From: Hyphomicrobiales bacterium
GTDB taxonomy: Bacteria > Pseudomonadota > Alphaproteobacteria > Rhizobiales > Xanthobacteraceae
Direction: 5' to 3'
Length of the DNA stretch: 15,530 nucleotides
Assembly: GCA_003133345.1 (NCBI GenBank)
Contig: PKXB01000117.1
Coordinates: forward strand, 9,405-24,934
Position numbers and translations under genes: made by a program. The notes below the pieces were generated by a model. It did no database searches and was not told where the DNA came from. It worked only from the letters and a program-made list of their open reading frames with translations. Positions 6,712 through 12,805 of the stretch are shown here, in pieces (the first letter of the stretch is position 1; the number at the start of each line of letters is the position of its first letter).

Positions 6712-8268
6712 TCAAGCCTTTTCCTCCGGTTCGACATAGCGCGGGAACACCGGCACCGGCGCCGGCAGCTTGCTGCCGGGAGCTATGCGTTTGGTGCCGT
6801 TAAGCTCGTAGAAGCCCCGTTCCTCGGGCCGAACAGCGAGAAGCTCGAGAAGTTTCGCGGCCGAGGATGGCACGAAAGGCTGAGCCATGATGGAAACGCA
6901 TCGCAACACCTCGGCGGTGACGTAGAGCACCGTCCCCTGCCGTTTCGGGTCGGTCTTAGCCAGCGCCCAGGGCGCCTCGGACGCGAAGTAGCGGTTGGCG
7001 TCGGCCACCACCGCCCAGACCGCGTTGAGCACCTGGTGCAGCTGCTGCGTCTTCATGTGTTCGCGCGCGATGGCGATCATGGCGTCGGCGGCGGCCAGGA
7101 TGGTCTTGTCGGCCGCGCTGAATTCGCCCGGCGCCGGCAGCACGCCGCCGAAGGCCTTGGCCACCATCGACAGCGAGCGCTGCGCCAGATTCCCTAAATC
7201 ATTGGCGAGATCGGCATTGATGCGGTTGACGATGGCCTCGTGGCTGTAATTGCCGTCCTGCCCGAACGGCACCTCGCGCAAAAAGAAATAGCGCAGCGGA
7301 TCGACGCCATAGGCATCGGCCAGCGCGAACGGGTCGATCACATTGCCGACCGACTTCGACATTTTCTCCCCGCGATTGAACAGGAAGCCGTGCGAGAAGA
7401 TGCGCTGCGGCACTTCAATGCCGGCCGACATCAGGAAGGCCGGCCAATAGACCGCGTGGAAGCGCACGATGTCCTTGCCGATCACGTGCAGCGCGGCTGG
7501 CCAGTAGCGCTTGAATTTTTCGCTGTTCGTGTCGGGGAAGCCAACGCCGGTGATGTAATTGGTCAACGCGTCCACCCATACATACATGATGTGCTTGTCG
7601 TTGCCGGGCACGCGAATGCCCCAATCGAAGGTGGTGCGCGAGATCGACAGGTCCTGCAGGCCGCCGCGCACGAAGCTGGCCACTTCGTTGAGCCGCTCCT
7701 TCGGCAGCACGTAATTCGGCCGCGCGAAAAGTTTCAGCAACTTGTCCTGATAGGCCGAGAGCTTGAAGAAATAGCTCTCCTCCTCCACCCATTCCACCGG
7801 CGTGCCGGTCTTGGACGACACGCGCACCTTCTGCTCGTTCAGGTGCGTCTCGGACTCGGCGTAATAGGCCTCGTCGCGCACCGAATACCAGCCGGCATAT
7901 TTGCCGAGATAAATGTCGCCGTTCTTCTCCATGCGCCGCCAGATTTCCTCCGACGAGCGGTGGTGGCGCTCTTCCGTTGTGCGGATGAAATCGTCGTTCG
8001 AGCAGCCCATGCGCTCGACCATGGACTTGAACAGGGGAACGTTGCGCTCAAGCAGCTCGTGCGGCGTCAGGCCTTCCTTGGCGCCGGTCTGCTGGATTTT
8101 CATCCCGTGCTCGTCGGTGCCGGTGAGGAAATAGACGTCGTAGCCGTCGAGCCGCATGAAGCGCGCGATGGCGTCGGTCGCGATCGCCTCGTAGGCGTGG
8201 CCGATATGCGGCGGCCCGTTCGGGTAGGAGATCGCGGTGGTGATGTAGAAGGGCGTTTTGGAAGGCAT
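6712..8268 (-). CDS. metG: Methionyl-tRNA synthetase
   Basis: This enzyme charges tRNA-Met with methionine using ATP. It has 518 residues, a short form without the C-terminal EMAP/Trbp111-like tRNA-binding domain. The class I signatures are HIGH (21-24, in [14 protein letters not shown]) and KMSKS (302-306). [10 protein letters not shown] marks the connective region, and the stretch [13 protein letters not shown] lacks the cysteines of the zinc knuckle, the zinc-free type usual in alphaproteobacteria. The frame is open upstream to 8445, but that part is intergenic repeat DNA; ATG 8268 yields the conserved [18 protein letters not shown]. It is the first gene of the metG-tatD-hydrolase operon and diverges from the heme-propeller gene. 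Confidence 0.97.
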   Translation of the reverse strand: MPSKTPFYITTAISYPNGPPHIGHAYEAIATDAIARFMRLDGYDVYFLTGTDEHGMKIQQTGAKEGLTPHELLERNVPLFKSMVERMGCSNDDFIRTTEERHHRSSEEIWRRMEKNGDIYLGKYAGWYSVRDEAYYAESETHLNEQKVRVSSKTGTPVEWVEEESYFFKLSAYQDKLLKLFARPNYVLPKERLNEVASFVRGGLQDLSISRTTFDWGIRVPGNDKHIMYVWVDALTNYITGVGFPDTNSEKFKRYWPAALHVIGKDIVRFHAVYWPAFLMSAGIEVPQRIFSHGFLFNRGEKMSKSVGNVIDPFALADAYGVDPLRYFFLREVPFGQDGNYSHEAIVNRINADLANDLGNLAQRSLSMVAKAFGGVLPAPGEFSAADKTILAAADAMIAIAREHMKTQQLHQVLNAVWAVVADANRYFASEAPWALAKTDPKRQGTVLYVTAEVLRCVSIMAQPFVPSSAAKLLELLAVRPEERGFYELNGTKRIAPGSKLPAPVPVFPRYVEPEEKA

Positions 8269-8291
8269 TTTAGACTTTGTTGAAAGCGTGG

Positions 8292-8315
8292 ATGGCCGAG
8301 AATTGGCCCGGCCAT
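8292..8315. repeat. Palindrome in the metG / heme-propeller divergent promoter region
   Basis: ATGGCCG and CGGCCAT form a 7-bp stem with a 10-nt loop, followed by ACGAGTCAGGG. It resembles a GGCC...GGCCATGACGA repeat seen in Bradyrhizobium-type genomes (recalled, not searched). It lies 24 bp upstream of the metG start. Confidence 0.4.
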
Positions 8316-8348
8316 GACGAGTCAGGGGGTTAGGTATCAACCCATCGC

Positions 8349-8367
8349 CGCCTCGGCAAGCGAGGCG
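8349..8367. repeat. Second palindrome in the divergent promoter region
   Basis: CGCCTCG-gcaag-CGAGGCG is a perfect 7-bp stem. With the 8292-8315 palindrome it occupies much of the 200-bp region from which metG and the heme-propeller gene diverge. The rest includes an A/C-rich stretch just before the AGGGAG ribosome site of the latter. I see no convincing promoter boxes. Confidence 0.35.
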
Positions 8368-8468
8368 CCCCGCCCCTAGCTTGGGGGTCACCCGCCGTCT
8401 ACCATCGGCGTGATCGGTCCAGCGTTGGTCTGGAAACAAAAACAAACAAAATCACTAGGGAGATGGTC

Positions 8469-10139
8469 ATGCCGCGTCGTTCGGTATCTACGAGCGTCAG
8501 TTTCCTTGTGCTCCTCGGATTGCTGGCGGGCGCGGATGCTGCGGCGGTACAGACCATCGCACCGGCGCTCACCGGCAAAGTCACCGCCGAGCAAGGCGCG
8601 CTGGAAGGCGTCCTGGTCAGCGCCAAGAAGAGCGGTTCCACCATCACCATCACGGTGGTGAGCGACAAAGACGGCCGTTACGCCTTCCCGGCCGCCAGAC
8701 TGGAGCCCGGCCAGTATTCCCTGCGCATCCGGGCCGTTGGTTACGACCTCGATCATTCCAGCCCGGTCGCGGTCGCGGCTGACAAGACGGCGACGGCCGA
8801 TCTCACCTTGCGCAAAACCGAAGATCTGGCGTCGCAGATGTCGAACGCCGAATGGCTCGCCAGCATGCCCGGCACCGATCGGCAGAAGGGTCAGCTGCTC
8901 AATTGCGTCGGCTGCCACACGCTGGAACGCCCGCTACGCTCGAAATTCAGCGCCGACGAGTTCATGAACGTCATCCTGCCGCGCATGCAGGGCTATGTGA
9001 ACCAAAGCATTCCGCAGCACCCGCAGTTGCGCAAAGCCGAACGCTTGATGGAGGAGCGCGGCGATCAGCGCGTCCAGGTTTACCGCGCCAACGCCGAATT
9101 CCTGGCCAGCATAAACCTGAGTTCGCATGCGCAATGGAATTTCGAACTCAAGACGCTGCCGCGCCCGAGCGGCGCGGCCACCCGCGTCATCTATACCGAA
9201 TACGATTTGCCGCGCGAGACGATCTCGCCGCATGACGTGATCGTCGATGGCAATGGCACGGTTTGGTATTCCAGTTTCGGCGAGCAGAATCTTGGGCGTC
9301 TCGACCCCAAGACGGGCAAGGTGACCGAATTTCCGATTCGCGAGCACAAGCCGGGCTTTCCGACCGGCGGACTCGGCCTGCGCAGCGATCGCGAGGGCAA
9401 TTTGTGGCTTGGCAACATGTATCAGGCCACGATCATGAAATTCGACCGCAAGGCCGAGACGTTCCGGTTCTGGCCGCTGCAAGGCGAACAGAACATCGAC
9501 GCCGCGCAGATCAATATGGTGAGCCCGCAAAGCTCCCATGTCGACGGCAAGGTGTGGGCACAGAACAACGGCTTTGCCGGCGTTCACCGTCTCGATATCG
9601 CCACCAGCAGGATCGAGACTTGGCAGCCGTTCAAGGACGCGGGCGAGCCGCACAATATCTACGACGTCATTCCGGACTCGCAGAACAACGCCTATTTCAC
9701 CGACTTCCGCCAACGCCACATTGGGCGGATCGACGCCAAGACCGGCGAGGTCAAACTGTTCGCGGTGCCGACGCCGGCGTCGGCGCCGCGCCGCGGCATG
9801 ATGGATGCGCAGGACCGGCTCTGGTTCGCCGAGTATCGTGGCGACCGCATCGCCATGTTCGACACCAAAACAGAACAGTTCAAGGAATGGCCGGTGTCAC
9901 CGCGCTGGTCGGCGCCCTACGACGTCGTCATCGACAAAAACGAAGAGGCTTGGACCGGCTCGATGCTCAGCGATCAAGTTACGCGGCTCAACACCAAGAC
10001 CGGCGCAAGCGTCAACTATCTGCTGCCGCGCGAGACCAATATCCGGCGCGTGTTCGTCGACAATTCCACGACGCCGGTCACATTCTGGGTCGGCAGCAAC
10101 CACGGCGCATCGATCATCAAGCTCGAGCTGTTGGAATAA
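8469..10139 (+). CDS. Secreted heme-binding, Vgb-like seven-bladed propeller protein
   Basis: A 556-residue exported chimera. A signal peptide (about 1-25, SVSFLVLLGLLAGADA) leads into a carboxypeptidase-regulatory-like beta-sandwich (about 35-117: LTGKVTAEQGALEGVLVSAK through SDKDGRYAFP). A c-type heme motif CVGCH follows (146-150), with M173 (ILPRM) a possible distal ligand. The C-terminal half (about 241-556) is a streptogramin B lyase/NHL-like propeller in which I count seven repeats of the type VDGNGTVWYSSFGEQNLGRL..TGKVTEF. AGGGAG sits 6 bases before ATG 8469, which is preferred over ATG 8463 (no spacing). It is monocistronic and divergent from metG, with a 101-bp repeat downstream. It is probably a periplasmic redox or sensory protein; nothing shows antibiotic lyase activity, and the substrate is unknown. 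Confidence 0.85.
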   Translation: MPRRSVSTSVSFLVLLGLLAGADAAAVQTIAPALTGKVTAEQGALEGVLVSAKKSGSTITITVVSDKDGRYAFPAARLEPGQYSLRIRAVGYDLDHSSPVAVAADKTATADLTLRKTEDLASQMSNAEWLASMPGTDRQKGQLLNCVGCHTLERPLRSKFSADEFMNVILPRMQGYVNQSIPQHPQLRKAERLMEERGDQRVQVYRANAEFLASINLSSHAQWNFELKTLPRPSGAATRVIYTEYDLPRETISPHDVIVDGNGTVWYSSFGEQNLGRLDPKTGKVTEFPIREHKPGFPTGGLGLRSDREGNLWLGNMYQATIMKFDRKAETFRFWPLQGEQNIDAAQINMVSPQSSHVDGKVWAQNNGFAGVHRLDIATSRIETWQPFKDAGEPHNIYDVIPDSQNNAYFTDFRQRHIGRIDAKTGEVKLFAVPTPASAPRRGMMDAQDRLWFAEYRGDRIAMFDTKTEQFKEWPVSPRWSAPYDVVIDKNEEAWTGSMLSDQVTRLNTKTGASVNYLLPRETNIRRVFVDNSTTPVTFWVGSNHGASIIKLELLE

Positions 10140-10184
10140 CGCTGGGGAAAAAAACACCGCGCCCCCCACCCGGCTCGCTTTGCT

Positions 10185-10285
10185 CGCCACCCTCCCCCAC
10201 GCCCAAGTCGGATTTATCCGACTTCGGCTACTGATTAAGTGCCGAACTCGGGTAAACCCGAGTTCGGATGGGGGAGGGATAAGAA
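10185..10285 (+). repeat. 101-bp double-hairpin palindromic element, copy 1
   Basis: The element is framed by CCCTCCCCCA (10190-10199) and TGGGGGAGGG (10269-10278), which are exact complements. Inside are two stems with TTTA or TAAA loops: AAGTCGGA/TCCGACTT (10205-10224) and the 11-bp CCGAACTCGGG/CCCGAGTTCGG (10242-10267). The RNA or single strand could fold as a three-way junction. Copy 2 at 11983-12083 differs at only 4 of 101 positions. It lies 45 bp after the heme-propeller stop and ends about 58 bp before the phosphatase start. Confidence 0.9.
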
Positions 10286-10343
10286 CCGCCCTCTTGCGGC
10301 GAACCGCGCTTCTGGCACAAACAGGCCGCGTCCTGAGGCCCCG

Positions 10344-11168
10344 ATGACCGCTCTCCGCCGATGGCTGCTCGCTTTGCTGCTCACCGCTGTGGCGGTGGTC
10401 GTCTGCTATCTGTGGATCGACCGGCCACTGGCTTTGCTCGTGCATGTCAATAGTGCGCAGCGCGAGACCTTCGCGCGTCTCACTTACCTGCCCGATCTGC
10501 TCATACCGCTCGCCGCCGCCGCGTTCGTGGCCTTCGGGCTGTGGGCGCTGGCCGGGCGGCCGCTGTCGAAAATCGTGACGGTCGGCGCACTGTGCAGCAT
10601 CAGCCTGATCGTGGCCGAGACCATCAAGAGCCAGCTCAAATTCGCCTGCGGGCGGCTGTGGCCGGAAACCTGGGTTGCGAACAATCCGTCGTTCATCCAC
10701 GACGGCGCCTACGGCTTCAACCTGTTTCATGGCGGCGCCGGCTATGCCTCGTTCCCATCCGGGCACACGGCGGCGACCTGCGCCGTGATCTCGGTGCTTT
10801 GGATCATGGTTCCCAAGTGGCGGCCGCTCTATGCGCTGGTCGTGCTGGCAGTCGCCGTCGGGCTGATCGGCGCCAATTATCACTTCCTCAGCGACGTGAT
10901 TGCCGGCGGCTTCGTCGGCACCTCGACCGGCTGGATGACGGTCGCGCTTTGGCAGGCGCGCCAATCGCGCGGCGTTCCCCCGCAAGCGGGGGAGGGAGAA
11001 GAAAAAGTGCCCGCGCCGCCTCCGCAGGCAAGCCGAACACCGCGAATACCAGCGGCAGGCCCTGCCCGGAAACATTCGGAACCAAACGCTGCTCGCCGGG
11101 TTGTAGAAGCGCCCCGTTCCTTCGTACCTAAGCATGTCGGGCAAAAGGAAATGCCATGCGCCCCATGA
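10344..11168 (+). CDS. PAP2-type membrane phosphatase with repeat-derived tail
   Basis: A 274-residue integral membrane protein of the PAP2 (phosphatidic acid phosphatase type 2) group, whose members dephosphorylate lipid phosphates such as undecaprenyl pyrophosphate at the membrane. Hydrophobic helices occur at about 7-23, 52-70, 79-93, 145-157, 162-178 and 184-202. Motif 2, FPSGHTAA (PSGH 138-141), and the H180/D184 pair of motif 3 (YHFLSDVIAG) are intact. Motif 1 reads K99-x6-WP (GRLWPETW) instead of K-x6-RP, and the Arg of motif 3 is Leu174. The body ends near residue 210; residues 211-274 are translated from a REP-like hairpin and the promoter of the next gene, overlapping its start by 13 bp. 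ATG 10344 has GAGG five bases upstream; the open frame before it is repeat DNA. The substrate is unknown. Confidence 0.85.
   Translation: MTALRRWLLALLLTAVAVVVCYLWIDRPLALLVHVNSAQRETFARLTYLPDLLIPLAAAAFVAFGLWALAGRPLSKIVTVGALCSISLIVAETIKSQLKFACGRLWPETWVANNPSFIHDGAYGFNLFHGGAGYASFPSGHTAATCAVISVLWIMVPKWRPLYALVVLAVAVGLIGANYHFLSDVIAGGFVGTSTGWMTVALWQARQSRGVPPQAGEGEEKVPAPPPQASRTPRIPAAGPARKHSEPNAARRVVEAPRSFVPKHVGQKEMPCAP
10976..10993 (+). repeat. Short REP-like hairpin inside the phosphatase frame
   Basis: TCCCCCG-caag-CGGGGGA is a 7-bp stem continued by GGGAGAAGAA on the right. Its right half matches the outer frame of the 101-bp elements and of the hairpin at 14069-14096; the left arm has lost its CACCC. 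It starts at codon 211 of the phosphatase gene. Confidence 0.7.
11078..11102 (+). promoter_or_regulatory. Candidate EcfG (general stress sigma) promoter of the zinc-ribbon gene
   Basis: GGAAC (11078-11082), 17 bp, then GTT (11100-11102). The alphaproteobacterial EcfG consensus is GGAAC-N16/17-CGTT; here the last four bases are GGTT. The first 11 bases, GGAACCAAACG, are identical to those of the motif at 12140. The site lies within the 3' tail of the phosphatase frame, about 54 bp before the zinc-ribbon start. Confidence 0.5.
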
Positions 11169-11368
11169 CCCAACCGCCGCCATTGTCGCATTGCGACCAA
11201 TGCGGTGGCGAGCTGCGGCTCAAGCTGATCGAGGGTGCCGACCGCGGACTTGATCTGGAGAACGAGATTTTTGTCTGCGCAAACTGTGGTCGTGAGCAAT
11301 CGCTCATCGTGAACCACGACCACAAAATGCCGCACACTAAGGTGGCCTGGCGCGTAGCCCACGTATGA
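11156..11368 (+). CDS. Small zinc-ribbon protein
   Basis: A 70-residue soluble protein with two CxxC pairs, C13-x2-C16 (HCDQCGGEL) and C41-x2-C44 (VCANCGREQ), that should bind one zinc ion as a ribbon. The C-terminal half is His-rich (NHDHKMPH). I do not recognise a named family; comparable small zinc ribbons are common hypotheticals in Bradyrhizobium-type genomes. AAAGGA lies about 6 bases before ATG 11156; a second Met codon at 11165 is possible. The start overlaps the end of the phosphatase frame by 13 bp, and a stress-type promoter motif lies just upstream. The two CxxC pairs and a good ribosome site support a real gene. Confidence 0.7.
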   Translation: MRPMTQPPPLSHCDQCGGELRLKLIEGADRGLDLENEIFVCANCGREQSLIVNHDHKMPHTKVAWRVAHV

Positions 11369-11401
11369 AACGTCAGCAAAATCCGGGGTGAGTTAGCGGT
11401 T

Positions 11402-11435
11402 GATCCCGAATTACGCTTCACTTCATCCGGGCTAC
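11402..11435. repeat. REP-like palindrome (CCCG...CGGG type)
   Basis: CCCGAATTACGCTTCACTTC followed by ATCCGGGCTAC resembles the CCCGGATTACGCT...ATCCGGGCTAC palindromes scattered through many alpha- and betaproteobacterial genomes (recalled). It lies between the zinc-ribbon gene and the 11446-11493 element in a 240-bp gap. Confidence 0.6.
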
Positions 11436-11445
11436 AAGCTTTACC

Positions 11446-11493
11446 GGAAACCGGTTCCCATCCCGGGATTCAAGTCCGGGGCAGGCTTTTTCG
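11446..11493 (-). repeat. REP-like palindromic element, copy B of an inverted pair
   Basis: The complement of this 48-bp stretch reads CGAAAAAGCCTGCCCCGGAC and on to GGGAACCGGTTTCC, matching 1190-1235 with a 2-base insertion and few changes. The copies are in opposite orientation, about 10.2 kb apart. Confidence 0.75.
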
Positions 11494-11541
11494 AGATCGG
11501 ACTCTAAAGCCAGTTTAGCGCGTATAGTCGCGTGACCGTTC

Positions 11542-11557
11542 GGGGCGCAAGCGCCCC
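11542..11557 (+). other. Hairpin upstream of the 54-residue protein gene
   Basis: GGGGCG-caag-CGCCCC is a 6-bp stem about 50 bp before the ATG at 11609. With no T-tract it is unlikely to terminate transcription; it would lie in the leader if the promoter is near 11520, where TATAGT (11523-11528) lacks a good -35 partner. Confidence 0.3.
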
Positions 11558-11608
11558 CACCCGGCAGCTCGCTCGTTTGCAAACCAATCAATTCCGAAAG
11601 GGAACGCC

Positions 11609-11773
11609 ATGGCTTTCAAGCCGAATTACGGGATGCAACGCAACGATCGCAACCGCGCAGCGCAGGCCCGCAGCGAAGAAAAAAAGCGCAAGCGAGAGGA
11701 AAAATCCGCGCAACGCAAAGCCGACCGCATAGGAGAGATTAACAGCTCGCCTGACGATGCGAAGGCAAAATAA
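11609..11773 (+). CDS. Small basic conserved hypothetical protein (54 aa)
   Basis: The protein begins MAFKPNYGMQRNDRNRAAQA and continues with a strongly charged, Lys/Arg/Glu-rich helical stretch (about 12-42). Similar short proteins with an FKPNY-type start occur as hypotheticals in Bradyrhizobium-like bacteria; this is recalled and no function is known. CGAAAGGGAA ending 3 bases before the ATG gives an acceptable ribosome site. It is followed after 11 bp by the 65-residue gene, and the TAAGG at its stop serves as that gene's ribosome site, so the two probably form an operon. The length and composition suggest a nucleic-acid-associated or disordered protein, which is inference only. Confidence 0.65.
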   Translation: MAFKPNYGMQRNDRNRAAQARSEEKKRKREEKSAQRKADRIGEINSSPDDAKAK

Positions 11774-11784
11774 GGTAAAAATCG

Positions 11785-11982
11785 ATGACGAACGCCGAAT
11801 CGAAAAGCCTCACGAAGGGTAGCCGGGTTTATTGGCAAGGCGATGCCGCCGACCGCGGCAGTATCACCGAAACGAGCTGGGATGCCGTCACGATCGCTTG
11901 GGACAATGGTCAGGTGGCCAGAGTGCACCATGGCGATATGCGCGAAATCCGGCAAGCGCCGGCAAGGCCGGTTACGGTGTAG
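11785..11982 (+). CDS. Small hypothetical protein with SH3-like repeat character (65 aa)
   Basis: The sequence KGSRVYWQGDAADRGSITE followed by SWDAVTIAWDNGQVARVHHGDMREI alternates like a small beta-barrel (SH3/KOW-like), with a conserved-looking WDNG...HHGDM segment at 39-52. Similar unnamed proteins are found in Hyphomicrobiales (recalled). ATG 11785 has TAAGG overlapping the stop of the preceding gene. The stop codon (11980-11982) directly abuts copy 2 of the 101-bp palindromic element, which probably forms the 3' end structure of the mRNA. There is no signal peptide or cysteine; the function is unknown. Confidence 0.7.
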   Translation: MTNAESKSLTKGSRVYWQGDAADRGSITETSWDAVTIAWDNGQVARVHHGDMREIRQAPARPVTV

Positions 11983-12083
11983 CGCCACCCTCCCCCACGC
12001 CCAAGTCGGATTTATCCAACTTGGGCTACTGATTAAGTGCCGAACTCGGGTAAACCCGAGTTCGGATGGGGGAAGGAGAAGAA
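11983..12083 (+). repeat. 101-bp double-hairpin palindromic element, copy 2
   Basis: It matches 10185-10285 at 97 of 101 positions. The frame CCCTCCCCCA (11988-11997) pairs with TGGGGGAAGG (12067-12076) with one mismatch. The second stem (CCGAACTCGGG/CCCGAGTTCGG) is unchanged; the first has C-A in place of one C-G pair but regains an outer C-G pair that copy 1 has lost. It begins on the base after the stop of the 65-residue gene. Confidence 0.9.
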
Positions 12084-12139
12084 AGCGCGCCCTCACCTTC
12101 CCACACGGTCAAGCCCGGCAATGTCGGCGGCGAGCATAC

Positions 12140-12164
12140 GGAACCAAACGCACTATGCCGAGTT
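12140..12164 (+). promoter_or_regulatory. Candidate EcfG (general stress sigma) promoter of the LTxxQ gene
   Basis: GGAAC (12140-12144), 17 bp, then GTT (12162-12164), preceded by A rather than the consensus C. It has the same spacing and the same GGAACCAAACG start as the motif at 11078. Transcription would begin near 12171, right at the hairpin that covers the leader ribosome site. Confidence 0.5.
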
Positions 12165-12173
12165 GATAAATCA

Positions 12174-12185
12174 CCCCACGCGGGG
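12174..12185 (+). other. Short hairpin over the leader ribosome site
   Basis: CCCC-acgc-GGGG (12174-12185) includes the GGGG of the GGGGAG Shine-Dalgarno-like site (12182-12187) of the 13-codon leader frame. It would sit at the extreme 5' end of a transcript from the 12140 promoter. A four-pair stem is marginal in stability. Confidence 0.25.
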
Positions 12186-12195
12186 AGTATTTTCT

Positions 12196-12237
12196 ATGGC
12201 GAATTTTCTGCCCATCCTCGAAAGGAAGACGTTATGA
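12196..12237 (+). CDS. Possible 13-residue leader peptide overlapping the LTxxQ gene
   Basis: The frame encodes MANFLPILERKTL and stops with TGA inside the ATGA that starts the next gene (start 12234, stop 12235-12237). GGGGAG lies 8 bases before its ATG. The ATGA overlap and ribosome site are what a translationally coupled leader would look like. A frame this short can arise by chance, and there is no codon evidence. Confidence 0.3.
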   Translation: MANFLPILERKTL

Positions 12238-12689
12238 GAAAAGCTCTCGTGCTCTTCACCACCGCAGCGCTCGTTGCCGGCTCCGCGCTGGCAGGTCCGG
12301 CCGTCGCGCGCGACCGCATGGACCGCGCCGAGCTCAGCGCAAACCAGATCACCGATCAATACGCCGCGCGCACCGCCCGCATCAAAGCCGAACTGCGCCT
12401 CACGCCGGAGCAGGCGAAAAATTGGCCCGGTTTCGAGAGCACCATGAACGACCTCGCCAAGGCCAGCGCCGATCGCCAGATGGCAATGCAGACCACCGGC
12501 ACGCAGCCGAAAGGCCCCGTCGATATCATCGAGCAAATGCGCCGGCAGGCCAAATACATGAGCGAGCGATCGGTCGAACGCAAGACGATCGCCGATGCCG
12601 CCGAGCCGCTCTATGCCAGCCTCGACGATCAGCAGAAGCGGCGCTTCGCCGCAGAGTTAATTAATTTGAGCCGGCCGGACGCTGATTAA
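12234..12689 (+). CDS. Periplasmic LTxxQ (Spy/CpxP-like) protein
   Basis: A 151-residue exported protein. The signal peptide MRKALVLFTTAALVAGSALA ends in AGPAVA-RD. The mature part is helical and carries the two LTxxQ-type repeats of the Spy/CpxP family: LTPEQAKNW (57-65) and LDDQQKRRF (130-138). Family members are periplasmic chaperones or envelope-stress modulators; this subgroup is common in Bradyrhizobium-like genomes, usually with no assigned role. ATG 12234 is supported by GAAAGGAAG a few bases upstream and by the signal peptide; the frame continues upstream to 12066 only through repeat and promoter DNA. A GGAAC-N17-GTT motif at 12140 suggests general-stress control. A GC-rich hairpin plus T-run follows at 12721. 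Confidence 0.85.
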   Translation: MRKALVLFTTAALVAGSALAGPAVARDRMDRAELSANQITDQYAARTARIKAELRLTPEQAKNWPGFESTMNDLAKASADRQMAMQTTGTQPKGPVDIIEQMRRQAKYMSERSVERKTIADAAEPLYASLDDQQKRRFAAELINLSRPDAD

Positions 12690-12720
12690 GCGAACATTCC
12701 GCTGGCGAAATGGATGACGG

Positions 12721-12745
12721 GCGCCCTCACGGGCCGCTCGTTTTT
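12721..12745 (+). terminator. Probable intrinsic terminator of the LTxxQ gene
   Basis: GCGCCC-tcac-GGG-c-CGC forms a 6-bp stem with one bulged C, followed by TCG and five T (12741-12745), then ATGTTT. It lies 32 bp after the stop. The bulge and the three bases before the T-run weaken it. Confidence 0.45.
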
Positions 12746-12805
12746 ATGTTTCTCTAGGTCGGTGACGCTGGGCTCGTGGGGTGGCGGCAAACGAGGCGCG
12801 GCAGT

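Noticed and set aside
7240..8283. 347-codon open frame on + across metG
   Set aside because: It is complementary to the conserved MetRS catalytic domain and has no domain of its own.
8469..10139. Streptogramin B lyase (vgb) resistance gene
   Set aside because: The similarity is to the propeller fold only; heme motif, extra N-terminal domain and lack of demonstrated catalytic residues argue against a resistance label.
10239..10343. N-terminal extension of the PAP2 protein
   Set aside because: It reads through the 101-bp palindrome; ATG 10344 has a well-spaced GAGG.
11523..11528. TATAGT as -10 box of the 54-residue gene
   Set aside because: No acceptable -35 sequence 16-18 bp upstream.
10185..12083. 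CRISPR-like or transposon-end repeats
   Set aside because: Only two long copies 1.8 kb apart, no spacers, and no transposase or target duplication between them; the palindromic build fits REP-like elements.
12066..12233. N-terminal extension of the LTxxQ protein
   Set aside because: It would translate repeat and promoter DNA and bury the signal peptide; ATG 12234 has a ribosome site.
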